Shown here piece after piece: positions 45,365 to 53,036 of a DNA stretch of 64,000 nucleotides (within the stretch, counting starts at the first letter, position 1; each line of letters begins with the position of its first letter). This stretch comes from Solwaraspora sp. WMMD1047. GTDB lineage: Bacteria; Actinomycetota; Actinomycetes; Mycobacteriales; Micromonosporaceae. Location of the stretch: NCBI RefSeq assembly GCF_029626155.1, contig NZ_JARUBL010000001.1, forward strand, positions 2,418,001 through 2,482,000, written 5' to 3'. Made by a program: the position numbers and the translations under genes. Under the pieces are notes generated by a model. It did no database searches. It was not told the DNA's origin and was given only the letters and a program-made list of their open reading frames with translations.

Positions 45365-45934
45365 ATGGCCAACCAGGGAACAGCTCGGAAGACCGGCCTG
45401 CTGGAGCAGATCAACGGTCCACACCACCGAGCCGCAGTCAACATCTTCGCACTGATCGTCCTGGCCCACTGGGCCGAACACCTCGTCCAGGCATTCCAGA
45501 TCTGGGGCCTGGGCTGGGCCAGGCCGCAGGCGCGCGGCGTCCTCGGCATGCCGTTCCCGTGGCTGGTCGAGCAGGAGTGGCTGCACTACGGGTACGCGCT
45601 GATCATGCTCGTCGGATTCTGGGTGCTGCGTAACGGCTTCGTGGGGCAGTCCAGGTCCTGGTGGATGGCGGCCTTCTGGATCCAGGTCTGGCACCACTTC
45701 GAACACCTGCTCCTGCTGCTGCAGTGGCACAGCGGCATCTACCTGGCCGGCAAGGCCGCGCCCACCAGCATCATCCAGCTCCTCGTACCGCGGGTCGAGC
45801 TGCACCTGTTCTACAACGCCGTGGTGACGCTGCCGATGCTCGTCGCGATGTACTACCACCTGCGTCCGAGCCGGGCCGATGCCGAACTGATGCACTGCAG
45901 CTGCCACTCCAGGCCCGTCGGCGCAGCCGCGTGA
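45365..45934 (+). CDS. Histidine-rich polytopic membrane protein, unknown family
   Basis: 189 aa, four to five hydrophobic segments with many His inside or at the edges of them: PHHRAAVNIFALIVLAHWAEH, WLHYGYALIMLVGFWVL, WHHFEHLLLLLQWHSG and VELHLFYNAVVTLPMLVAMYYHLR. It ends with a MHCSCHS cluster. The His placement suggests heme or metal (copper) ligation, which would fit the CopC-like protein encoded next with a 4-bp overlap. GAGGAGGGCGGCCG precedes the ATG. I do not recognise a named family. Confidence 0.85.
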   Translation: MANQGTARKTGLLEQINGPHHRAAVNIFALIVLAHWAEHLVQAFQIWGLGWARPQARGVLGMPFPWLVEQEWLHYGYALIMLVGFWVLRNGFVGQSRSWWMAAFWIQVWHHFEHLLLLLQWHSGIYLAGKAAPTSIIQLLVPRVELHLFYNAVVTLPMLVAMYYHLRPSRADAELMHCSCHSRPVGAAA

Positions 45935-46560
45935 CGGCAGCTCCCGACCAGACCCTGCCGGCGCCCGCCGGCACCGGCGGCGCGACCAGGAGAGCCTGGC
46001 CGCGCCGCCTCGCCGCCGTGGCCGTCCTGCTGCTCGTGGGCACCGTCGTCTCGCTGGTGCTGCTCTCCGAGGCGAAACCGCCCGCGCTGACCGTCGCCGA
46101 CCCGGGCGACGGTCAGCGGCTCGACGCGCTACCGCCGGCGGTGACGCTGACCTTCAACGGCCGGCTCGATCCCGCCGGCTCACACCTCACGGTGGCCGAC
46201 GCGGCCGGCCGGCCGGTCAACACCGCGACCGCGCGGGTGGCCGGCCAGACGATCAGCCAACCGGTGGACCGGCTTCCCCCCGGCCGGTACCAGGTCGCCT
46301 ACCACGTGACCTTCGGCAACGGCACGGTCCTCACCGATCTCTACTCGTTCACGGTGCGGGGGCAGCAGCCCGGCACCGGGCCGGGGGACCGGGTCGTCGC
46401 GACGCCGGTCGTCGACTGGACCACCGCGCCGTCCGAGGCCTCCGGGGGTCACGTCCACGGGCTGCTGCAACCGCGCGGGCTGGCGATGATCAGCGCCTAC
46501 TTCGCACTGATCCTGGTCGGCCTCTTCGTCCTGCACCGCCGCCGCCAGAAGCGTCGCTGA
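45931..46560 (+). CDS. CopC-domain membrane-anchored protein
   Basis: 209 aa. N-terminal membrane helix (AAVAVLLLVGTVVSLVLL), CopC-like beta-sandwich at about residues 50-130 (LTVADPGDGQRLDALPPAVTLTF with the P-x-D/G pattern, LPPGRYQVAYHVTFGNGTVLTDLYSFTV), and a second helix at the C-terminus followed by HRRRQKRR. CopC proteins bind copper in the periplasm or cell envelope; the classic N-terminal His is not at the mature end here, so copper binding is uncertain. GTG start in a GTGA overlap; an MFS gene follows after 10 bp. Confidence 0.82.
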   Translation: MTAAPDQTLPAPAGTGGATRRAWPRRLAAVAVLLLVGTVVSLVLLSEAKPPALTVADPGDGQRLDALPPAVTLTFNGRLDPAGSHLTVADAAGRPVNTATARVAGQTISQPVDRLPPGRYQVAYHVTFGNGTVLTDLYSFTVRGQQPGTGPGDRVVATPVVDWTTAPSEASGGHVHGLLQPRGLAMISAYFALILVGLFVLHRRRQKRR

Positions 46561-46570
46561 GGAGATCCCC

Positions 46571-48022
46571 ATGTCCCGTCGGTGGAAGGTCCTCACCGTC
46601 ACCTCGGCGGCCGTCTTCATGGCGCTGCTCGACGTGACGATCGTCAACATCGCGCTGCCCGACCTGCGGCAGACCTTTCCGGACGACTCGCTCAGTGACC
46701 TGTCCTGGGTGCTGAGCGCGTACAACGTGGTTTTCGCCGCGGCGTTGGTGCCGGCCGGCCGGCTCGCCGACCGGCTCGGGCGGCGGCGGCTCTTCCTCGC
46801 CGGCACGGTGACGTTCCTGGCCGCCTCGCTGGCCTGCGGACTGGCCGGCAGCCTCGGCCTGCTGATCGCCGCGCGGATCGTCCAGGCGCTCGGCGCCGCC
46901 GTGCTGGTGCCCACCTCGCTCGGTCTGGTCCTGCCCGAGTTCCCGCCCCGGTTGCGGGCCACCGCCACCGGGATCTGGACGGCGACCGGTGCCATCGCCG
47001 CCGCCACCGGGCCGTCCCTCGGCGGTCTCCTGGTCGACCTGCAGGGCTGGCGGTGGGTGTTCTTCGTCAACCTGCTCATCGGTGCGCCGCTGCTGATCCT
47101 GTCCCGGCGGCTGCTCCGGGAGAGCCGCGACGAACTCGCCACCCGTTGGCCGGACTGGCTCGGCGCGCTGCTGCTCGGCGGGGCGGTGGCGGCCGTGGCG
47201 CTGGTCCTGGTCGAGGGGGAGCGGTGGGGGTGGACCTCGGCCCGGGTGGTCGGCGGCGTGGTCGCCGGCGGGGTGCTGTTCCTGGCCTTCGTGGGCCGGT
47301 CGGCCCGGCATCCGGAGCCGGTGATCGAGCCGGCGCTGCTGCGGATCCGGTCCTTCATGGCGGCGAACACCGGTTCGTTCGTCTTCGGGATGGGGTTCTA
47401 CGCGCTGCTGATCTGCAACGTCCTCTTTCTCACCGGCGTGTGGGGGTACGGCATCCTGCTCGCGGGGGCGGCGCTGACCCCGGGGCCGATCGCGGCCACG
47501 ATGGCCGCCCCGATCGCCGGCCGGTTGGCCGACCGGTACGGGCCGCGCGCCGTCGCCGTCCCCGGCGCGCTGCTCTTCGGCGCCGGTACGTTCTACCTGA
47601 TGGCGGTGGTCGGCGCCGAGGCGGCGTACCTGACGGCCTTCCTGCCCGGGTCGGTGGTCACCGGTGCCGGGGTGGGGCTCTGCCTGCCGGCCTTCGGCAG
47701 CGCCGCGGTGGCCGAGATCCCCCGGGACCGGTTCGCCACCGCGGTCGCCATCGCCTCCTGCTTCCGGCAGCTCGGTGCCGTGGTCGGCATCGCCGCCCTG
47801 GTGGCCGTGCTGGGCGCGGGCGACCGGCCGGAGAGCCTCGCCAGCTTCCAGCGCGGCTTCCTGCTGATCGGCGTCACCGGCCTGCTGACGCTGGTCAGCG
47901 CCGTGGCGCTGGGCCGGATCCGGTCCCGTGACGTCGCCGGCCTCAGCGACCAGCCGGCGCGACCGGCGGAGACCGCCGATCCGGCGGCCCGGTCGGCGGT
48001 GGCTGCGGATCGGGCGGAGTAG
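46571..48022 (+). CDS. MFS drug-exporter (DHA2, 14-TM type)
   Basis: 483 aa with 14 hydrophobic segments. Family motifs are LLDVTIVNIALPDLRQTF near the start, GRLADRLGRRRLFLAG (motif A), QALGAAVLVPTSLGLVL and a motif C-like GIWTATGAIAAATGPSLGGLL. Such proton antiporters expel antibiotics and often give self-resistance in producer clusters. ATG at 46571 follows GAGGAGATCCCC. The C-terminus ends in an Ala/Asp-rich tail built by a 30-bp repeat that continues past the stop codon. Confidence 0.92.
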   Translation: MSRRWKVLTVTSAAVFMALLDVTIVNIALPDLRQTFPDDSLSDLSWVLSAYNVVFAAALVPAGRLADRLGRRRLFLAGTVTFLAASLACGLAGSLGLLIAARIVQALGAAVLVPTSLGLVLPEFPPRLRATATGIWTATGAIAAATGPSLGGLLVDLQGWRWVFFVNLLIGAPLLILSRRLLRESRDELATRWPDWLGALLLGGAVAAVALVLVEGERWGWTSARVVGGVVAGGVLFLAFVGRSARHPEPVIEPALLRIRSFMAANTGSFVFGMGFYALLICNVLFLTGVWGYGILLAGAALTPGPIAATMAAPIAGRLADRYGPRAVAVPGALLFGAGTFYLMAVVGAEAAYLTAFLPGSVVTGAGVGLCLPAFGSAAVAEIPRDRFATAVAIASCFRQLGAVVGIAALVAVLGAGDRPESLASFQRGFLLIGVTGLLTLVSAVALGRIRSRDVAGLSDQPARPAETADPAARSAVAADRAE

Positions 48023-48080
48023 CCGGCGGTGGTTGCGGATCGAGCGGAGTAGCCGGCGGTGGTCGCGGATCAGGCCGACG
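48001..48080. repeat. 30-bp tandem repeat spanning the end of the MFS gene
   Basis: Units 48001-48030 and 48031-48060 differ at two positions; a third partial unit runs to about 48075. The MFS stop codon (48020-48022) lies in the first unit, and the third reaches the stop end of the convergent epimerase gene. Confidence 0.85.
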
Positions 48081-49125
48081 GGACGACGGTGACCGCCGAG
48101 CCCGAGTCGGCGGCGCGGCCGGCGAGCCGGCGGCTGAGGTGACCGGCCCGGTAGAGCCACCCGACGGTGTCGGCCATCGTCTCGGCCACCGGGCGCCCGG
48201 TGCCACCGAGCAGTTCGTCGGTCGCGGTGCAGTCGATCGGGCGGCCGACCGCGCAGGTGTAGATGGCGCCGTACTCGGCCGGAATGTGCACCGGAACCGC
48301 CCGCTGCACCAGGCCGGTGAGCCGGCCGACCGGCAGCATCGAGGCCGCCGGTAGGTAGACGGCCGGCAACCGGCGGCCGGTCACCTCGCGCAGCGTCCGG
48401 ACGAAGTCGCGGGTCGACAGGTAGCGGCCCTGAGCCAGGAACCGGCGTGGCCCGAGGCCGGGCGTCAGCACCGCCGCGTGCAGCCGGGCCACGTCGCGTA
48501 CGTCGCCGACGGGGAAACCGCCGGTCGGCCACATCGGCATCAGGCCGCGCAGCACGTTGCGTACCCGGGTCGTCTGGTCGCCCAGGCCCGGGTCGTGCGG
48601 GCCGAGGGTCGCCGACGGGTAGGTGATGACGACCGGGGCGCCGGAGTCGGCGTGCCGGCGGGCGATCCGCTCGGCCTCGGCCTTGCTCGCCAGGTAGGTC
48701 TCGGCGGGTCGGCCGACCGCCGTACGGGTGGTCACCGGATCGTCGGCGCTCGGCACCAGGGCGCCGAAGGTCGACACGTACACGATCGGGTCGGCGCCGG
48801 CGGCCCGCGCGGCGGCGAGCACCGTCTCGGTGCCGCTGGCGTTGACCCGGCGCATCGTGGCGTGGTCCCGGCTGTCGAAGCTGTAGACCGCGGCGGCGTG
48901 CAGCACCGCGTCGCAGCCGCGGACGGCCGCGGCGACACGACCGGGGTCGGTGATGTCGCCGGTGACGAACTCGACGGACGACTCGGGCACGCCGAGGGGA
49001 CGCAGCGCGGCGACGGCCCGCGCGGCGTCCCGGACCAGCAGCCGGACCCGGTGGCCGGCGCGGATCAGCTCCGCCGTCGAGTGTGAGCCGATGAACCCGC
49101 TGCCACCGGTGACCAGGACCAGCAT
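48070..49125 (-). CDS. NAD(P)-dependent epimerase/dehydratase (extended SDR)
   Basis: 351 aa. Nucleotide motif VTGGSGFIGSH, the HAAAVYSF strand and the YLASKAEAER active-site YxxxK. The motifs VRDVARLHAAVL and GRYLSTRDFVRTLREVTG are like dihydroflavonol-4-reductase/3-beta-HSD type members rather than sugar-nucleotide epimerases. It may reduce or oxidise a carbonyl/hydroxyl on a natural product. AAGGAGCGCAG precedes the ATG at 49125. The DUF1702 gene upstream is 31 bp away and likely cotranscribed. Confidence 0.9.
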   Translation of the reverse strand: MLVLVTGGSGFIGSHSTAELIRAGHRVRLLVRDAARAVAALRPLGVPESSVEFVTGDITDPGRVAAAVRGCDAVLHAAAVYSFDSRDHATMRRVNASGTETVLAAARAAGADPIVYVSTFGALVPSADDPVTTRTAVGRPAETYLASKAEAERIARRHADSGAPVVITYPSATLGPHDPGLGDQTTRVRNVLRGLMPMWPTGGFPVGDVRDVARLHAAVLTPGLGPRRFLAQGRYLSTRDFVRTLREVTGRRLPAVYLPAASMLPVGRLTGLVQRAVPVHIPAEYGAIYTCAVGRPIDCTATDELLGGTGRPVAETMADTVGWLYRAGHLSRRLAGRAADSGSAVTVVPSA

Positions 49126-49156
49126 CTGCGCTCCTTGATGGACGGACCGTCGCGGA

Positions 49157-50128
49157 CTACTGGAAGTGCCGCCGGATTCGGTCCCGGAACACCTCGTACG
49201 CGGGCACCGCACCGTCCGGTGGCAGGTCGATGACGACCCGGTTGGTGATCTCGGCGGCGTCCACGGCGGACATCCCGCAGAGGGTGGCGGAGGCCGTCTC
49301 GGTGTGCGGGGTGATCACGTCGGCGAGCACCCGGGCCTTGATGGCGAGCACCGCGCCGAGGGAGACCTCGGGACCGTGCGGGCCGGCCGCCTGGTGTAGC
49401 AGCTTGAGGTCCTCGGCGCCGACCCCGCCGGCGTAGCTGGCGGCCAGCCCGGCGCCGCTCCACAGGTCGGCGTGCCGGGCCGCCGGGAACCTGCTGATCG
49501 ACGCGGCCACGCTCTCCACGTGCGCGCCGTTGTAGAACCAGAGCGCCCGGCCGATGCCGTGGTCGATGGCCCGGTTGACGTAGCTGACCTGCCACGGGTA
49601 GCTGGTACTGACGTACTGCTTGTCGATCCACTTCGCCGGGTCGAAGAACGCCTGGTGGAAGCCGTAGCCGTCCCAGATGAACCAGCTCAGCGTCGGGTGG
49701 TCGGGCAGTTGGGAGACGTCCGGCAGGGCCCGTCCCCAGAACATCCGGGGCAGCCGGCCGAGGGTGAACCCGATCCCCAGGTACGCCATGTAGATGTGCG
49801 CCGCGCCGCGCCCGGTCCGCAGGAAGTCCTCGGTGCGCCGGCCCCGCGGCCCGGGTCGCAGGGCGTCGCGCAGCGCCAGCGCCATCGCGGCGCCCTCATA
49901 GGCGAAGCCGTGGAACTGGCGGTCGAGCGTCTCCAGCCGGGTGACGGACTCCGCGGTGTCGGCGCTCTCCATGGCGAAGCCGAAGCCGATGACGAACTGC
50001 CGACCGCTCATCTCCAGCAGGTCGCGGGCGGCCCCGTCGTGGGTGTGGAAGCCGCGGGTCGAGAAGAGTACGTCGTCCAGGGGCGGGGTCATCACCTTGC
50101 GACGCAACGCACCGAGCATTGTGGTCAT
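49157..50128 (-). CDS. DUF1702 (UnbL-like) enediyne-cluster protein, paralog A
   Basis: 323 aa. Shares with the two other copies the start pattern GALRRKVMTPPLDDVLFSTR, FHGFAYEGAAMALALRDAL, the AHIYMAYLGIGFTLGRLPR segment, WDGYGFHQAFF and AIDHGIGRALWF. DUF1702 is UnbL, one of the five gene products conserved in enediyne warhead cassettes (PKSE, TEBC, UNBL, UNBV, UNBU). Its chemical role is unknown. ATG at 50128 is chosen to match the N-termini of the paralogs. It faces away from the main cassette. Confidence 0.88.
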   Translation of the reverse strand: MTTMLGALRRKVMTPPLDDVLFSTRGFHTHDGAARDLLEMSGRQFVIGFGFAMESADTAESVTRLETLDRQFHGFAYEGAAMALALRDALRPGPRGRRTEDFLRTGRGAAHIYMAYLGIGFTLGRLPRMFWGRALPDVSQLPDHPTLSWFIWDGYGFHQAFFDPAKWIDKQYVSTSYPWQVSYVNRAIDHGIGRALWFYNGAHVESVAASISRFPAARHADLWSGAGLAASYAGGVGAEDLKLLHQAAGPHGPEVSLGAVLAIKARVLADVITPHTETASATLCGMSAVDAAEITNRVVIDLPPDGAVPAYEVFRDRIRRHFQ

Positions 50129-50199
50129 GGATCGCCTCACCTGTCGAAGTTCGGATGACTCACGCCCGCCGGGCCGGCGTGCGCCGGATGTTTCGATCC

Positions 50200-51234
50200 T
50201 CAGCTACCCGGGGCGTCGACGGCTACTTCGAGATTGCTGTCTGTCGACGAATCGGGTGCCGGCCGGAGGCCGGCGAAGAGATCGGTCTCGGGTTCGCCCG
50301 GAGCCGGTGGCTCGGCGCGCCCGCGCAGCAGCTGGTAGTGCTCCACCCCGAAGCCGCGGCCGGGATCCTCGGCCAGGGCGAAGAACCAGCCGTTGGCGTG
50401 CATCTGGGACCGGTGGGCGCGCATCGCGGCGGCCTTGGCCGGCAGCCAGTCGCGGGCGTCGATCCGGGTGGTGACGGCGGCGTCGGGCACCCCGAACGGG
50501 AGTTGGGCGAGAGGGCTGTCGGCACCACCGGGTGGACCTTCGGTGGCGTTCGGCGGTCCGCCGATGGCGGCGGCGACCTCGGCGAACGGGTTGGGGCCGT
50601 CGAGCCGCGCCCCGGCGAGGGTGGTCATCGCCTGGGCCAGCAGGCTGACCGGGACGACGGCGGCGTACAGCTTGCTGGTCACCCAGGGTGGGCCGGCCGT
50701 CGGCGCGGCGGTGGGATCGGCCGCCGCGACGACGGCGGAGGCCGCGATGTCGTGGGCCCGGATGTGGTCCGGGTGGCCGTACCCGCCCCGTTCGTCGTAG
50801 CTGATCACGACCTGTGGCCGGACCTGGCGGAGGATCGCGACCAGTTGGCTGGTCTGCAGGTCGTGGTCGCCGGCGCTGAACGCCCGTGGGTCGGTGGTGG
50901 TGTCGGTGCCGGCCATGCCGGAGTCCCACCAGGTGCCGGCGCCGCCGAGCAGCCGGACGTCGGTGACCCCGAGCGCGGCGGCGGCGGCCGCCAGCTCGCC
51001 GAGCCGGTGTTGGCCGAGCGCGTCCGCCGGGTCGGCGGCGCCGCTGGTGTCCACCGTGGGGTCGAGGATCTCGCCACGTTCGCCGCGGGTGCAGGTGACG
51101 AGCGTGACGCCGACGCCCTCGGCCGCGTACCGCGCGATGGTGGCGCCGGTGGTGGTGGTCTCGTCGTCGGGGTGGGCGTGCACCAGGAGCAGGCGCAGCG
51201 GGTTGCCGTCACGGTCCGGGTGGGACGTCTGCAT
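50200..51234 (-). CDS. PIG-L/LmbE-family deacetylase (MshB/Mca-like)
   Basis: 344 aa zinc amidohydrolase. The metal motif HAHPDDE is at the N-terminus, followed by TLVTCTRGERGEI, VRLLGGAGTWWDSGM and YGHPDHIRAH with the second metal/catalytic His. The family includes MshB, which deacetylates GlcNAc-inositol in mycothiol synthesis, and Mca, which cleaves mycothiol conjugates of toxins. Either could help a thiol-activated enediyne producer; the sequence resembles MshB more. ATG at 51234 with GGGGAG upstream. A perfect palindrome sits 29 bp before the start. Confidence 0.88.
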   Translation of the reverse strand: MQTSHPDRDGNPLRLLLVHAHPDDETTTTGATIARYAAEGVGVTLVTCTRGERGEILDPTVDTSGAADPADALGQHRLGELAAAAAALGVTDVRLLGGAGTWWDSGMAGTDTTTDPRAFSAGDHDLQTSQLVAILRQVRPQVVISYDERGGYGHPDHIRAHDIAASAVVAAADPTAAPTAGPPWVTSKLYAAVVPVSLLAQAMTTLAGARLDGPNPFAEVAAAIGGPPNATEGPPGGADSPLAQLPFGVPDAAVTTRIDARDWLPAKAAAMRAHRSQMHANGWFFALAEDPGRGFGVEHYQLLRGRAEPPAPGEPETDLFAGLRPAPDSSTDSNLEVAVDAPGS

Positions 51235-51262
51235 GGCCAACTCCCCGGGGCGGGTCAGTGTG

Positions 51263-51279
51263 GGTTGCTTGAAGCAACC
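51263..51279. promoter_or_regulatory. Perfect 17-bp palindrome GGTTGCTT-G-AAGCAACC
   Basis: Located between the deacetylase start (51234, minus) and the end of the HxlR gene. A half copy GGTTGCTTGA recurs at 51800-51809 in the HxlR/CMD divergent promoter. HxlR proteins bind such dyads, so this is a probable HxlR operator. Confidence 0.65.
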
Positions 51280-51314
51280 TACCCCGGTGATGCCGTCGGA
51301 TCAACGGCGGCCGG

Positions 51315-51776
51315 TCAGGAGACCTCGGCGCCGGCCCGTCCCCGGCGGGTCGACACCTCGTCGATGCCGACCACCCGGTCGCAGTGCGGGCAGGCGAGCC
51401 GGGCCTCCAATTCGGTGCCGCACGTGTGATGCTCGACCAGCCGGGCCGAACCGCCTGGCCGGCCGAGGTGCCGGTCGCCCCAGCGCATCAGGGCCACCAC
51501 GGTGGTGGCCAGCTCGTGGCCGCGCGCGGTGAGGTGGTATTCGAACCGCTCGGGGCGTTCCTGGTAGCGCACCCGGGTGAGCAGGTCGTGTTCGACAAGT
51601 CGTTGCAGTCGGGTGGAGAGCACGTTGCGGGCCACCCCGAGGCTCTCGGCGAACTCGTCGAAGCGGCGCAGGCCGAAGAGCGCGTCGCGGATGATCAGCA
51701 GAGTCCAGCGCTCGCCGACGATCTCGAGGGTCCTGGCCACCGAACATTCCTGGTCGTCGTACGAGCGCCGCAACAT
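51315..51776 (-). CDS. HxlR-family winged-helix regulator
   Basis: 153 aa. CSVARTLEIVGERWTLLIIRDAL (Cys near the N-terminus, as in redox- or thiol-sensing members; positions 10-32), RRFDEFAESLGVARNVLSTRLQRLV as recognition helix region, and the wing YQERPERFEYHLTARG. The C-terminal extension has a CGTELEARLACPHC zinc-ribbon-like set of Cys. Together these could sense electrophiles or an enediyne-derived signal; this is inference. Start at ATG 51776, probably leaderless since no ribosome site is visible. Confidence 0.88.
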   Translation of the reverse strand: MLRRSYDDQECSVARTLEIVGERWTLLIIRDALFGLRRFDEFAESLGVARNVLSTRLQRLVEHDLLTRVRYQERPERFEYHLTARGHELATTVVALMRWGDRHLGRPGGSARLVEHHTCGTELEARLACPHCDRVVGIDEVSTRRGRAGAEVS

Positions 51777-51799
51777 GTCAACAAGCGTAACGCAGAATC

Positions 51800-51809
51800 G
51801 GTTGCTTGA
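51800..51809. promoter_or_regulatory. Half-site GGTTGCTTGA in the HxlR/CMD divergent promoter
   Basis: Repeats one arm plus the centre of the palindrome at 51263-51279, 24 bp upstream of the HxlR start codon. Suggests autoregulation and control of the CMD gene. Confidence 0.45.
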
Positions 51810-51875
51810 CGCCACTAACTCGTCTAGGGTTCCGGGTAGTAGGTAGCTCCATGCAACTGACTGCGGGAGGCTTGG

Positions 51876-52949
51876 ATGCTTGTCAAGCGAGTCGTGTCCT
51901 CCGCGACACAACGTCAGGTCAAGTACGTCAAGCCGGTCCCGGCGCATCAGGCCGATGGTCTGGTCGGCGCGGTCTACGGCCAGGCGGCGGAGGAGATGCG
52001 CATCGTGGTGCCGCCGATCCTGCTGCACTCACCGTCGCCGGAGTCGCTCGCCGCGTACTGGATGCTGATGCGGGAGCCGTTGATGGCGGCCGGGCACGCC
52101 GACCGGCTCGCCAAGGAGACCGTGGCCGCCGTGGTCTCGGTCGCCAACATCTGCCCCTACTGCGTCGACATGCACAGCATGGGGATGTACGACCTGTCGA
52201 CCGAACACGACGCGGAGGCGATCGTGGCGGACCGGGTCGAGGAGATGGCCGATCCGCGCAACCGCGACCTGGCGGCCTGGGGACGGGTGGCGCACCAACC
52301 GGACGCGCCGGCCGCCCGGCTCGCCCCGTTCGCCGAGGCGGCGCGGCCGGAGCTGATCGGGACGGTGGTGAGCTTCCACTACCTGAACCGGATGGTGAAC
52401 GTCTTCCTCTCCAGCTTCCTGGTGCCGCCACGCCTGCGCGGCACCGCCCGACGACGGATGAAGCAGGGCATCAGCCGGGTGCTGGCGCCGATGCTGCGCA
52501 ACCCGGGCGAGCCCGGCCGCTCGGTGGAGTTGCTGCCGCCCGCGCCGCTGCCGGCCGACCTCGGCTGGGCCGCCGGCAGCCCGCACGTGGCCGAGGCGGT
52601 GGCCCGCTCCGCCGCGGCTTTCGAGGCCGCCGGTGAGCGGGCCCTCTCGCCCGAGGTACGCGACCTGGTCAACCGCCGACTGGCCCACTGGCGCGGCGAG
52701 GAGACCGGGTTGAGCCGGGCCTGGTGCGAGGACCTGATCGCCGACCTGCCCGAGCCGGACCGCGCGGCCGGCCGACTGGCCCTGCTGACCGCGCTGGCGT
52801 CGTACCAGGTCGACGAGGACGTGGTCGAGGAGTTCCGGCGCGGCGAGGCCGACGACCGGGTGCTGGTCGAGGCCGTCGCCTGGGCCAGCTTCGCCGCCGC
52901 CCGGCGGGTCGGCAGTTGGCACTGCGTCAGTCCGGCCGAGTCCGGCTGA
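51876..52949 (+). CDS. Carboxymuconolactone decarboxylase/AhpD-like family protein
   Basis: 357 aa, all-helical. The AhpD-type core has KETVAAVVSVANICPYCVDMHSM, with the redox CPYC pair followed by the His that acts as proton relay. It is about twice the length of single-domain CMD proteins; the C-terminal half (LVNRRLAHWRGEETGLSRAW, LALLTALASYQVDEDVVEEF) looks like a second degenerate CMD domain without the Cys pair. It may be a peroxidase or a redox partner. GGGAGG precedes the ATG. It is followed by an MMPL exporter. Confidence 0.85.
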   Translation: MLVKRVVSSATQRQVKYVKPVPAHQADGLVGAVYGQAAEEMRIVVPPILLHSPSPESLAAYWMLMREPLMAAGHADRLAKETVAAVVSVANICPYCVDMHSMGMYDLSTEHDAEAIVADRVEEMADPRNRDLAAWGRVAHQPDAPAARLAPFAEAARPELIGTVVSFHYLNRMVNVFLSSFLVPPRLRGTARRRMKQGISRVLAPMLRNPGEPGRSVELLPPAPLPADLGWAAGSPHVAEAVARSAAAFEAAGERALSPEVRDLVNRRLAHWRGEETGLSRAWCEDLIADLPEPDRAAGRLALLTALASYQVDEDVVEEFRRGEADDRVLVEAVAWASFAAARRVGSWHCVSPAESG

Positions 52950-53036
52950 TCGTCAGGAATCGACGGTCGGGCGACCCACGGGTCGAGCCGGTCCGTCGGG
53001 GCTGTTGTCCACATTGCAGCTACCAAGGGAGCATTG

